64,000 nucleotides of DNA, taken from NCBI GenBank assembly GCA_948471095.1, contig CAOKRG010000002.1, positions 1 through 64,000 of the forward strand, written 5' to 3'. The notes under the pieces were generated by a model that had not been told where the DNA came from, did no database searches, and saw only the letters and a program-made list of their open reading frames with translations. Shown piece after piece: positions 56,366 to 64,000 of the stretch; positions within the stretch are counted from its first letter, which is position 1, and each line of letters begins with the position of its first letter. Origin of the DNA: an uncultured Oscillospiraceae bacterium (GTDB lineage: Bacteria; Bacillota; Clostridia; Oscillospirales; Acutalibacteraceae). The position numbers were made by a program, and so were the translations under genes.

Positions 56366-57715
56366 ATGCCTGAAGACCCTGACGGTACTTTTATCGCGAC
56401 GATCGCGCTGACTTTGCTGTTCGCCTTTCTCGCGGCCTTATACGCTGCCGGAGAGTCGGCGGTCAGCTGCCTGTCCGTTTCCCAGATAAAAAAGGACGGC
56501 GACTCCGGCAACAAACAGGCCAAAGCCCTGCTCAAAGCCCTGGAGGCTCAGGCCAGCCTGATTTCGCCCTTGCAGTCCGGCCTTCTTTTTTGCGGGCTTT
56601 TGGGCCTGGCGTTCTGCGTGGCCGCTTTTGGGGGCAGAGACTACCCGGCTTTCGCTTTTTTGGAGAACGGGGCCCTGCGCCGGACTCTTTGCTGCCTGGC
56701 GGCGGCGGTGGTCTATGTGTTTCTCTTCTTCCTGCTCTGCGACCTGCTGCCAAAAAAAGCCGCCCGGCATGAGTCTCGGAGGTTTGCCTACCGCCACGCG
56801 CGGCTGATCTGCGGCCTTTCTCAGGCGGCTATGCCTTTTTTGCGCTTCACAGGCCTGCTTTCCAACGGCCTGCTGCGTTTGTTCCGCATCGACCCCCACA
56901 CGCTGGATGACGCGGTGACCGAGGAAGAGATCCTCCAGATGGTAGGCGAAGGGGAAGAAAAGGGGATCATTGAAGAAACCGAAAAGGATATGATCGCCAA
57001 TATTTTGGACTTCAACGACACTACGGCCGGCGAGACCATGACCCACCGCACAGACATTGCCGCCGTGGCAGACAGCGACCCGGTCAGCGAGGTGGTAAAA
57101 GCAGCTTTGGAGCACGGCTGCTCCCGGGTGCCCGTATACCATGAGGACATTGACTCCATAGTAGGTATCTGTTATGTGAAGGACCTGCTGCCCTATGTGG
57201 GCAGGGAGATTCCCGCGGAGGCCTCGCTGACCAGGCTGATGCGGCCCGCTTACTTTATTCCGGAAAGCAAAAAATGCAGCCAGCTTTTTACCGAGCTGAC
57301 AGAGCGCAAGGTGCAGATTGCCATCGTGGTGGACGAATACGGCGGCACGGCGGGCCTGGTTACGCTGGAAGACCTGGTGGAATCCATTGTGGGCAACATC
57401 CAGGACGAGTATGACAACGAGGAAGAGGAAATCCACCAGGTTAGCGAGACTGAGTTTACGGTGGACGGCACCGCCTCTATTGACGAAATATCCGACCTGA
57501 CCGGCGTAGAGCTGCCGGAAGGGAGCTACGACACCATTGGCGGCTTGGTTACGGAGCTGCTGGGACGCATTCCCAAGGAAGGGGAGCAGCCGCTGGTCCG
57601 TGTGGCCGGATTGTGCGTCAAGGTGCTGGAAGTGGAGGACCGGCGCCTGTCCCGCCTGCTGGTCGTCAAGGAGCCTCCGGAGCCGGAAGCGGGGAACAAA
57701 GAAACAAACGAGTGA
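56366..57715 (+). CDS. Hemolysin C/CorC-family (CNNM-type) transporter
   Basis: 449 residues. An N-terminal CNNM membrane domain with about four helices, then two CBS domains (MTHRTDIAAVADSDPVSEVVKAAL and YFIPESKKCSQLFTELTERKVQIAIVVDEYGGTAGLVTLEDLVESIVG) and the small CorC_HlyC domain (FTVDGTASIDEISDLTGVELPE). The family is linked to Mg2+ or divalent cation efflux. The ATG at 56366 has AAAGGAG upstream; a TTG seven codons earlier is unlikely. The MATE gene follows after 52 bases. Confidence 0.9.
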   Translation: MPEDPDGTFIATIALTLLFAFLAALYAAGESAVSCLSVSQIKKDGDSGNKQAKALLKALEAQASLISPLQSGLLFCGLLGLAFCVAAFGGRDYPAFAFLENGALRRTLCCLAAAVVYVFLFFLLCDLLPKKAARHESRRFAYRHARLICGLSQAAMPFLRFTGLLSNGLLRLFRIDPHTLDDAVTEEEILQMVGEGEEKGIIEETEKDMIANILDFNDTTAGETMTHRTDIAAVADSDPVSEVVKAALEHGCSRVPVYHEDIDSIVGICYVKDLLPYVGREIPAEASLTRLMRPAYFIPESKKCSQLFTELTERKVQIAIVVDEYGGTAGLVTLEDLVESIVGNIQDEYDNEEEEIHQVSETEFTVDGTASIDEISDLTGVELPEGSYDTIGGLVTELLGRIPKEGEQPLVRVAGLCVKVLEVEDRRLSRLLVVKEPPEPEAGNKETNE

Positions 57716-57767
57716 GCCTCCATATAGAAAACGCTGGCTCATTCAAAAACTGAATGGGGGAGAGTCT

Positions 57768-59156
57768 TTGAGCGAAAGAGCGAAGACGCAAAAAAGAAAG
57801 CAGGACTTGGGATCGGACCCTATTGGGAAATTGATGTTTTCCCTCGCCGTTCCAGCCATTACCGCCCAAGTGGTAAATATGCTATATAACATTGTGGACC
57901 GCATCTACATCGGACATATTCCAGATATAGGCCCCGCCGCGTTGACTGGAGTGGGTGTCTGCTTTCCGATCATCATACTTATTATGGCGTTCAGCTCCTT
58001 GGTGGCCATGGGCGGCGCGCCCCAGGCCGCCATTGCCATGGGGGAGGGAGACCAGGATAAGGCGGAGCGGATTCTGGGCAACTGCTTTTCCACCCTGCTG
58101 GCCTTTGCCGTAACGCTGACGGCGGTTTTCCTGCTTTTCGGGGACCCCGTTCTCCGGGCCTTTGGAGCCAGTGAAAACACCATCAGCTATGCCAATGACT
58201 ATCTAAGAATCTATGTAATGGGCACGGTTTTTGTCCAGATCGCCCTGGGTATGAATATGTTCATTACGACTCAGGGCTTTGCCACAGTCAGCATGCTGAC
58301 CGTGGTGATCGGCGCGGCGCTGAACATTGCGCTGGACCCGCTGTTCATTTTTGTGTTCCATATGGGGGTCAAGGGCGCGGCTTGGGCTACCATTCTTTCC
58401 CAGGGCGTGTCGGCGGTATGGGTGCTTCGGTTCCTTTTAGGGAAAAAGACGGTTATCCGGATTAAAAAGGAGAATCTGCCGGTGCGGTGGGGGGTTATGC
58501 TTCCTGTGCTGGCTTTGGGCGTGTCGCCTTTCATTATGCAGAGCACGGAGAGCCTTCTCAGCGTTGCGCTGAACACCTCGCTTTTGAAGTATGGCGGAGA
58601 CACGGCGGTAGGCGCCTATACGGTGATTGCCAGCGTGATGCAGATCGTCAACCTGCCCATGCAGGGCCTTTGCCAGGGCGCCCAGCCCATCACCAGCTTC
58701 AATTATGGGGCTGGAAGGATGGACCGGGTCAAAAGCTCCGTGAGGCTGCTGGTTACATGCACCTGCGTGTTCTGCGGCGCTTCCTGGGCGGCGGTGATGC
58801 TGGTTCCCCAGGTTTTCGCCGGGCTGTTTACCAGCGACCAATCCTTGATGGAGATGACCATATGGGCCGCGCGGATCTTTCTCTTTGGTATATTTGCCTT
58901 TGGGGCTCAGATGGGGTTTCAGCAAAGCTTTGTGGCGCTGGGCCAGGCCAAAGCCTCTTTGCTGCTGGCCCTGCTGCGGAAAATCGTGCTGCTGATCCCC
59001 CTAATCTACATTATGCCGCTGTTCTTTGAGAATAAGCTGTTCGGCGTGTTCGTGGCGGAGCCCATTGCGGATATTACGGCGGCGGCGGTAACTACCGTGT
59101 CCTTCCTGGTTTGGGCTCGGAAGGGGTTGAAGACGGCGGGACAATCGCGCAGTTGA
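57768..59156 (+). CDS. MATE-family multidrug/cation exporter
   Basis: 462 residues with twelve membrane segments. MATE signatures: DPIGKLMFSLAVPAITAQVVNMLYNIVDRIYIG at the N-terminus and the mirrored GAQPITSFNYGAGRMDRV in the second half. The TTG at 57768 behind GGGGGAGAG gives the normal family length. A CATTCA/TGAATG hairpin just upstream of the ribosome site could affect translation. It exchanges Na+ or H+ for organic cations. Confidence 0.9.
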   Translation: MSERAKTQKRKQDLGSDPIGKLMFSLAVPAITAQVVNMLYNIVDRIYIGHIPDIGPAALTGVGVCFPIIILIMAFSSLVAMGGAPQAAIAMGEGDQDKAERILGNCFSTLLAFAVTLTAVFLLFGDPVLRAFGASENTISYANDYLRIYVMGTVFVQIALGMNMFITTQGFATVSMLTVVIGAALNIALDPLFIFVFHMGVKGAAWATILSQGVSAVWVLRFLLGKKTVIRIKKENLPVRWGVMLPVLALGVSPFIMQSTESLLSVALNTSLLKYGGDTAVGAYTVIASVMQIVNLPMQGLCQGAQPITSFNYGAGRMDRVKSSVRLLVTCTCVFCGASWAAVMLVPQVFAGLFTSDQSLMEMTIWAARIFLFGIFAFGAQMGFQQSFVALGQAKASLLLALLRKIVLLIPLIYIMPLFFENKLFGVFVAEPIADITAAAVTTVSFLVWARKGLKTAGQSRS

Positions 59157-59237
59157 TGGCCGCCCCTTTTATTCCGTCCGGAAAAAGCCGGGAAATTGAC
59201 TGTGCTTCCGGTTATAATGGAACCGGAGGTGAAACGG

Positions 59238-60104
59238 ATGGATATTCTCGAAGGGCTCAACAATGCGGTGCGCTATATGGAGGACCATCTTCAGGAGCAG
59301 GTGGACTTGGGAAAGGCGGCTCGATTCGCGGGGGTCTCCGCGGACAGCTTCGCTCGTTTCTTCAGCTACATCAGCGGCATGACGGTGGCCGAGTACCTGC
59401 GCCGCAGGCGTTTGACCTTGGCCGCTTATGAGCTTCGGGAAAAGGGGACAAAGGTAATCGACGCCGCGATGAAATATGGATTCCAAAGCGCCGACGCGTT
59501 TGCCCGCGCTTTTGCGAGGCAGCATGGTTTTCCGCCTGTTTACGCGCAGAGGTCCAATCGGGCCTTGAAGGTTTATCCGCCCATTTCATTTCACATTCTG
59601 GTAAAAGGAGCGAAAGAGATGGAATTTCGTTTGGTAAACCTGAGCGGGATGGCATTGCGCGGGATTTCCCAAGACTTTGGATGCAAGGCGGGGGAGCGCT
59701 TTGACAAAGAGCCCGCAATGTGGAGCCCGGACCAGGACCGGGTTATGGAGCGCGTCTGCAACGAAGGGCCGGGCGTTTGGTATGGCCTTTGGGACCATGG
59801 AAAGTACTGGATCGCAAAGCCGGAGCCAGAGGCCCTGCAGGACGGCACGGATATGGTGCGGGTCCCAGCCGGTGCTTACGCGGTATTTACCAGCGGGCGC
59901 GGCGGTATGGCGGGAGAGGAGCTGCCGAAGCTCCGCGAGCAGATTTTTGACTCGTGGCTTTCCGATTCCGGCTACCGGCAGGCCGGTGATTTTGAGATGG
60001 AGGTTTATCATCTATATGCCCTGCATCCCCGGGAGGAGAAGCTGAAGCGCTTTTATGAGCTGTGGATTCCAGTGGAAAAGCTGCCCGCTTTGCCCGAACG
60101 CTAG
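59238..60104 (+). CDS. AraC-family regulator with GyrI-like effector domain
   Basis: 288 residues. The N-terminal AraC DNA-binding domain (LNNAVRYMEDHLQEQVDLGKAARFAGVSADSFARFFSYISGMTVAEYLRRRRLTLAAYEL) has both helix-turn-helix motifs. Residues about 128-288 form a GyrI-like small-molecule-binding domain (MEFRLVNLSGMALRGI, VWYGLWDHG, YAVFTSGRGG). This SoxS/Rob-like layout is common for regulators of drug exporters, so the MATE gene 81 bases upstream is a likely target. GGAGGTG precedes the ATG. Confidence 0.88.
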   Translation: MDILEGLNNAVRYMEDHLQEQVDLGKAARFAGVSADSFARFFSYISGMTVAEYLRRRRLTLAAYELREKGTKVIDAAMKYGFQSADAFARAFARQHGFPPVYAQRSNRALKVYPPISFHILVKGAKEMEFRLVNLSGMALRGISQDFGCKAGERFDKEPAMWSPDQDRVMERVCNEGPGVWYGLWDHGKYWIAKPEPEALQDGTDMVRVPAGAYAVFTSGRGGMAGEELPKLREQIFDSWLSDSGYRQAGDFEMEVYHLYALHPREEKLKRFYELWIPVEKLPALPER

Positions 60105-60179
60105 AGCGGCGCTTCCGCGAGGCCCGGTCGCTCTTGGATTTTGCGCTAGAACAAAAAACCTGTCAAATATCTTACGATT

Positions 60180-60215
60180 AAACAGGGGCTCTTGCATAGG
60201 GCCCCTGTTTGTTAT
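60180..60215 (+). terminator. Terminator after the AraC/GyrI regulator
   Basis: AAACAGGGGC (60180-60189) pairs with GCCCCTGTTT (60201-60210), followed by T-rich sequence. Confidence 0.8.
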
Positions 60216-60287
60216 ATAATTTTTCTGCAAACTTCAAGTCAACAAATGCGGACATTTTGGTTTGCGTAAGTTTTTTGCGAGAATCTC

Positions 60288-60316
60288 TTGACATGATATC
60301 GAAACGATATTATAAT
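60288..60316 (+). promoter_or_regulatory. Promoter and palindromic operator of the ABC exporter at 60368
   Basis: TTGACA (60288-60293), 17 bases, TATAAT (60311-60316). A perfect palindrome ATATCG-AAA-CGATAT (60296-60310) lies in the spacer, a place where a bound repressor would block RNA polymerase. Confidence 0.8.
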
Positions 60317-60367
60317 TATATACAGATAGGGAATTTGTCCTTTAAATAAGGAAAGGGAGTTTGTGAG

Positions 60368-61096
60368 ATGCTTTCGATTAGCGGCGTAACCAAAAAGTAC
60401 GGCAAGACCATTGCCAACGACAACATCAGCTTTGCCGTGGGTGATGGACAGATCGGAATTTTGCTGGGACCCAATGGGGCGGGGAAGTCTACCATTATAA
60501 AGTGTATCACCGGACTTCTGCGTTTTACCGGGCGCATCGAGATTAACGGGGCGGAGAATACCACTACTCAGGCCAAGCGCCAGCTGGGCTACATACCGGA
60601 AATGCCCGCCGTCTACGACCTGCTGACCGTATCCGAGCACTTGGAATTTATCCGCCGGGCCTATAAGCAGTATGATGAGGCATACTCCCAGCAGCTTCTG
60701 GAGCGCTTGGAGCTGTGGGACAAAAAGGATAAGCTGGGCAAGGAGCTCTCCAAAGGCATGCAGCAAAAGCTGTCCATTTGCTGCGCCCTGTGCCACAAGC
60801 CCCGGGTAATTGTCTTCGACGAGCCTTTGGTGGGGCTGGACCCCCACGCCATCAAGGAGCTGAAAAACGTTTTTCGGGAGCTGAAGGCGGAGGGCGCTTC
60901 GGTACTCATCAGCACCCATATGATCGATAGCGTGGAAGACTACTGGGATGTGGCGAACATCATGATGAACGGCCGCTTTGCCGCCACCAGGCTCAACAAC
61001 GGTGGCCAGGGACAGGACTTGGAAGAGCTGTTTTTCCAGATCACGGAGGGCGGGGCGCAGCCCGCTCCCGCAAGCGAAGGCGGTGTGGCACAATGA
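60368..61096 (+). CDS. ABC exporter ATP-binding protein
   Basis: 242 residues. Walker A GPNGAGKSTIIKCI, signature LSKGMQQKLSICCALCHKP, Walker B VIVFDEPLVGLD and STHMIDSVE. GAAAGGGAG precedes the ATG. It overlaps the permease by 4 bases. Substrate unknown; the strong palindromic operator suggests control by a dedicated repressor, perhaps a PadR or GntR protein. Confidence 0.88.
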   Translation: MLSISGVTKKYGKTIANDNISFAVGDGQIGILLGPNGAGKSTIIKCITGLLRFTGRIEINGAENTTTQAKRQLGYIPEMPAVYDLLTVSEHLEFIRRAYKQYDEAYSQQLLERLELWDKKDKLGKELSKGMQQKLSICCALCHKPRVIVFDEPLVGLDPHAIKELKNVFRELKAEGASVLISTHMIDSVEDYWDVANIMMNGRFAATRLNNGGQGQDLEELFFQITEGGAQPAPASEGGVAQ

Positions 61097-62736
61097 AAAG
61101 CCCATTGGTTTATTTAACCGTTGTCAAGCTTAAGAATCAGCTCAAGGAGGCTGTGCGGCACCCCGCCAAGCTGATTTACGTGATCGTTTTGGCGGCGGCC
61201 CTGGTGCTTTCCACCATTGGCGGCCAGGTAAACAGCGAGCACATCGAGCTGCGGCCTCTACACGAGCTGACCGCCATTATGGTGCTCTTTTACAGCTTCA
61301 TGTTCCTAATGACCTTTTTCAATGGCATCAATGGCGGCGCGGGCAACTATCCCATGTTCACCTTGTCCGATGTGTGCATGCTGTTCCCCTCGCCCCTGCG
61401 GCCCAATAAGGTGCTGTTTTACGGGCTGTTCCGCCAATTGGGGCTTTCGCTGCTGTTGGGCTTCTTCCTTTTGTTCCAGTACAACTGGCTTCATGGGTTG
61501 TATGGGCTGGATTACACCCATCTTTTGCTGATCGTGGCGGGCTATGGGCTATGCCTGTTTTTGGGGCAGGTCTGCGCTATGGCGGTCTATACCCGCACCA
61601 GCGGCAACGATAGGGCCAGGAGCATTTCCAAATTCTGCGTTTTTGGGCTGACGCTGGCTTTTGTGGTGGGCCTGCTGCTGCGCTGTGCCCCCAGCCTGTT
61701 TGCCCTGTCCGGCGCCTCTGAAGAAGGGCTTATCGCCTCAGGCGTTTCCGGCAGCTTGGAAGTCGGGGCAGCGTTTTTAGCTTCTGTGGGAATCCTTTTT
61801 CCAGTGTCCGGCTGGGCTGCCGGGGTGATCGGCGGGCTGTTCACTCAGAACTACCTGACCGCCGGCCTTTGCGCGCTGCTGATGCTGGCGGCCTTTGGGC
61901 TGGCCTTGGGCTTGGTTGTCAAGAATAAGAACAACTATTACGAGGACGTTTTGCAGACTGCCGAGGTGGCCCAATCCGCCATCACCGCGAAGCGGGAGGG
62001 CCAGCCCGCGGAAGTGACCCCAAAGAAAGTCCGGGTCGGCAAAACGGGCCTGGGCCGGGGCGCGGGGGCCAGCGCGCTCTTCTATAAGCATATGCTGGAA
62101 AACCGCCGCTCGGGAGCCTTCCTGTTTTCAAAGATGTCTCTGATCTTTATGCTGGTGATCATCGGGTGCACGGTTTTATATAGCTCTATTTTCTCCGATG
62201 AAGAGGATAAAACGGCTGCTTTTGTAGCGGTATTTACCATGAGCACTTATATGCAGATCTTCTCCGAGAGCACGGGGCGCTTCAACTGGGAGCTGACCAA
62301 GCCTTATATCTATCTGCTGCCGGAGCCCCCGCTGAAAAAGCTACTCTGGGGCATTGGGGAAAACCTGCTGGCGGACTGCTGTGAGGCAGTGGCAATCTTT
62401 GTTCCCGTTTCGCTCATTCTGGGCCTAGGGCCTCTGGACACCGTGCTGTGCATGGTGGCGCGGGTCACGTTCGCGCTGCTGTTTATCTCCGGCAATATGT
62501 TGGTAGAGCGGATATTCGGCTCCGTGCGCTCGAAAGGGCTGATGCTGTTCTTTTACTTCATCGCCATGATGCTGCTGGCGGTCCCCGGCATTCTTCTGGG
62601 GGCGGTGATGTCCGGCCTGCTGTCGGGCTTTGCGGGTATGCTGCTAGGGATGGCCCTGTCCAATACGCCCGTTGCGGTGCTGGTGATGTTCCTCTGCCGG
62701 AATCTTTTGCAGTACTCCGAATATAACGGAAGATAG
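61093..62736 (+). CDS. ABC exporter permease (12-helix type)
   Basis: 547 residues with about twelve hydrophobic segments in two halves, such as LIYVIVLAAALVLSTIGG, LLLGFFLLFQYNWLHGLYGL, LCALLMLAAFGLALGLVV and LMLFFYFIAMMLLAVPGILLGAVMSGLL. It resembles the putative ABC-exporter-domain proteins of Clostridia that pair with a single ATPase. A central cytoplasmic loop (KREGQPAEVTPKKVRVG) is basic. A terminator follows directly. Confidence 0.8.
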   Translation: MKSPLVYLTVVKLKNQLKEAVRHPAKLIYVIVLAAALVLSTIGGQVNSEHIELRPLHELTAIMVLFYSFMFLMTFFNGINGGAGNYPMFTLSDVCMLFPSPLRPNKVLFYGLFRQLGLSLLLGFFLLFQYNWLHGLYGLDYTHLLLIVAGYGLCLFLGQVCAMAVYTRTSGNDRARSISKFCVFGLTLAFVVGLLLRCAPSLFALSGASEEGLIASGVSGSLEVGAAFLASVGILFPVSGWAAGVIGGLFTQNYLTAGLCALLMLAAFGLALGLVVKNKNNYYEDVLQTAEVAQSAITAKREGQPAEVTPKKVRVGKTGLGRGAGASALFYKHMLENRRSGAFLFSKMSLIFMLVIIGCTVLYSSIFSDEEDKTAAFVAVFTMSTYMQIFSESTGRFNWELTKPYIYLLPEPPLKKLLWGIGENLLADCCEAVAIFVPVSLILGLGPLDTVLCMVARVTFALLFISGNMLVERIFGSVRSKGLMLFFYFIAMMLLAVPGILLGAVMSGLLSGFAGMLLGMALSNTPVAVLVMFLCRNLLQYSEYNGR

Positions 62737-62759
62737 GCCCTGCTTACAGGGAAATAGAG

Positions 62760-62802
62760 AGAGCCGCGTGGGAGAATCTTCTCCGGACGCGGCTCTTTTT
62801 TA
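62760..62802 (+). terminator. Terminator of the ABC exporter operon
   Basis: AGAGCCGCGT pairs with ACGCGGCTCT (perfect 10 bp), followed by TTTTTT. Confidence 0.9.
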
Positions 62803-62862
62803 CGCTTTTCTCTTGACCTTTCTGTTGTTCTATATTATGATAGAATTCCGAGCGAAAAAGCC

Positions 62863-63429
62863 TTAGCCACAAACGGCGGCGCGAATGTGGTCCGCCACAA
62901 GCCGTTGGGCCAGTGGGGAAGGGGTGGAGCCGTTGAGAATCAGATCCGCGCGCCACTTAGTGGGCTCAATGTACTGCTGATGCCGGTAGCGCACCATGTC
63001 CAGATACACCCCGGCGATCTCGTCAAAGCTTAAGCCGCGCTGGGCCATGTTCCGGCGCAGGCGGCGCACGATGCGCTCGTCCGCGTCGCAGTCCACGAAA
63101 AGCTTTAGGTCCAGCTGCTCGTAAAGCCAGTCATACCACAAGGCGAAAAGGCCCTCTACCAGAATGACGTCCGGACCCTCCGCCGCGGCCTGGGCCAAGT
63201 CCTCCCGAAGCTTTTCGTGGTAGATGGTCTCTGGGCAGTTGTCGTCAAAATAGACCTTTCCGGTCACATGGGCGGCGGCCTTGGGGCGGACGGAGTCTGG
63301 CTTGAAGTAGCTGTCCATATGGAAGACCCGGACGTTCAGGCCACTCAGCTCACCTTCTAGCCAATTCGATAACGTGGACTTGCCGCTGGCCGTACCGCCG
63401 GAGATGCCTACGATAACAGGCTTTTTCAT
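62863..63429 (-). CDS. Uridine kinase-family protein
   Basis: 188 residues. Walker A GISGGTASGKSTLSNWL, the substrate part VFHMDSYFKPD, FDDNCPETIYHEKL and Walker B-like VILVEGLFALWYDWL, as in uridine/cytidine kinases and phosphoribulokinase-like enzymes. It is a little shorter than classical Udk (about 210 residues). It may phosphorylate uridine, but related proteins of unknown substrate exist. It is divergent from hflX. Confidence 0.85.
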   Translation of the reverse strand: MKKPVIVGISGGTASGKSTLSNWLEGELSGLNVRVFHMDSYFKPDSVRPKAAAHVTGKVYFDDNCPETIYHEKLREDLAQAAAEGPDVILVEGLFALWYDWLYEQLDLKLFVDCDADERIVRRLRRNMAQRGLSFDEIAGVYLDMVRYRHQQYIEPTKWRADLILNGSTPSPLAQRLVADHIRAAVCG

Positions 63430-63511
63430 GAATCAAACACATTCCTTTCCTGCTGTTTTTTGGGACATTTTAGCATGGATGGGAACAGAATGCAAGAGCG
63501 GAAAGGAAATT

Positions 63512-64000
63512 ATGAAAGATACTATGTTCGAGAACCAAGAACGGCGGGAGCGCGCCTTGCTGGCCGCCCTGGATACGGGAGAATATGACGCGGAGGCCTC
63601 CTTGGCGGAGCTGGCGGAACTGACCCGGAGCGCCGGGGCGGAGCCTGCCTTTCAGCTGACGCAGAAGCGCCCCGCGCCGGACGCGGCCACCTGCCTGGGC
63701 TCCGGCATGGCCCAGGAGGCCCAAGAGCTGATCCGGCAGGAAGAGCTGGACCTGGCCATCTTTGACCGGGAGCTGACCCCCACCCAGATCCGGAACCTGG
63801 AGGAGCTGTTCGGCGTTCGGGTCGTTGACCGGACCATGCTGATTCTGGACATCTTCGCCCAGCGGGCCCAGAGCCGGGAGGGCAAGCTGCAAGTTGAGCT
63901 GGCCCAGCTGCGCTATATGCTGCCCAGGCTGGCTGGAAGGGGTACGGCTCTGTCCCGGCTGGGCGGCGGCATCGGAACCCGAGGCCCTGGCGAGACCAAG
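63512..64000 (+). CDS. hflX: Ribosome-associated GTPase HflX, N-terminal part (runs off the window)
   Basis: 163 codons from an ATG behind AAAGGAAA to the right edge, frame open. The N-terminal domain shows LGSGMAQEAQELIRQEELDLAIFDRELTPTQIRNLEEL and VVDRTMLILDIFAQRAQSREGKLQVELAQLRYMLPRL, then SRLGGGIGTRGPGETK, which is diagnostic for HflX just before its G domain. HflX rescues and splits stalled ribosomes. The GTPase domain lies beyond the window. Confidence 0.93.
   Translation, partial: MKDTMFENQERRERALLAALDTGEYDAEASLAELAELTRSAGAEPAFQLTQKRPAPDAATCLGSGMAQEAQELIRQEELDLAIFDRELTPTQIRNLEELFGVRVVDRTMLILDIFAQRAQSREGKLQVELAQLRYMLPRLAGRGTALSRLGGGIGTRGPGETK

Overview
The window looks like chromosomal DNA of a GC-rich, spore-forming, Gram-positive anaerobe of class Clostridia, probably near the Oscillospiraceae/Ruminococcaceae. 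The basis is a spoVAE gene, S-layer-homology and Listeria-Bacteroides repeats on a secreted protein, strong GGAGG ribosome sites, frequent GTG/TTG starts, PadR/HAAS and YesN/LplABC modules, and the order nusB-(TsaD paralogue)-xseA-xseB-ispA. Genus is inference. No tRNA, rRNA or CRISPR array was seen.

Layout. 1-2520 is a mosaic of truncated mobile-element genes: an Rpn-type nuclease tail, a serine recombinase head, a PAPS-reductase-like fragment, a tyrosine recombinase tail and phage tail genes. 2609-8211 holds acpP and the aromatic pathway genes aroE-aroK and aroF-tyrA-aroB. The second aro unit has its own promoter, a Phe/Tyr-rich leader peptide and an intrinsic terminator. 8248-8545 and 4612-4856 are inverted copies of a hairpin-rich repeat. 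8659-13092 carries a PadR/HAAS pair and a response regulator-ABC exporter-histidine kinase unit. 13237-16059 encodes a large SLH/InlB-repeat surface protein.

17364-25369 (minus strand) is a branched-chain amino acid cluster: ilvA, a P-loop fragment, an acetyltransferase, ilvB, ilvN, ilvC, an MBL hydrolase, ilvD and a DUF815 ATPase. 25614-33441 (minus) is one long overlapping unit from nusB through a TsaD paralogue, xseA, an acetyltransferase, xseB, ispA, an RluA-type enzyme and a methyltransferase to two acetyltransferases and a phospholipase-C-like protein. An NhaC antiporter follows, then a divergent ABC-2 exporter. 38288-44339 (minus) is a MacAB-like exporter with two different adaptor proteins. 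Next come RNase H, spoVAE, a small metallopeptidase, a possible small RNA locus, a sugar O-acetyltransferase and an MgtC-family protein. 48757-54898 pairs a YesN-like membrane-anchored AraC regulator with an LplABC-type sugar importer. The right end has a HAD phosphatase, a CorC-family protein, a MATE exporter, an AraC/GyrI regulator, another ABC exporter, a uridine-kinase-like gene and the start of hflX.

Most useful observations: a probable Phe/Tyr attenuator ahead of aroF with a visible antiterminator partner; a family of interspersed repeats whose hairpins change sequence while keeping pairing; an 18-base motif (17/18 identical) shared by the YesN-like regulator promoter and the sugar importer promoter; an efflux adaptor whose coiled-coil hairpin is interrupted by about 240 residues; and the patchwork left edge, which may be prophage decay or misassembly.
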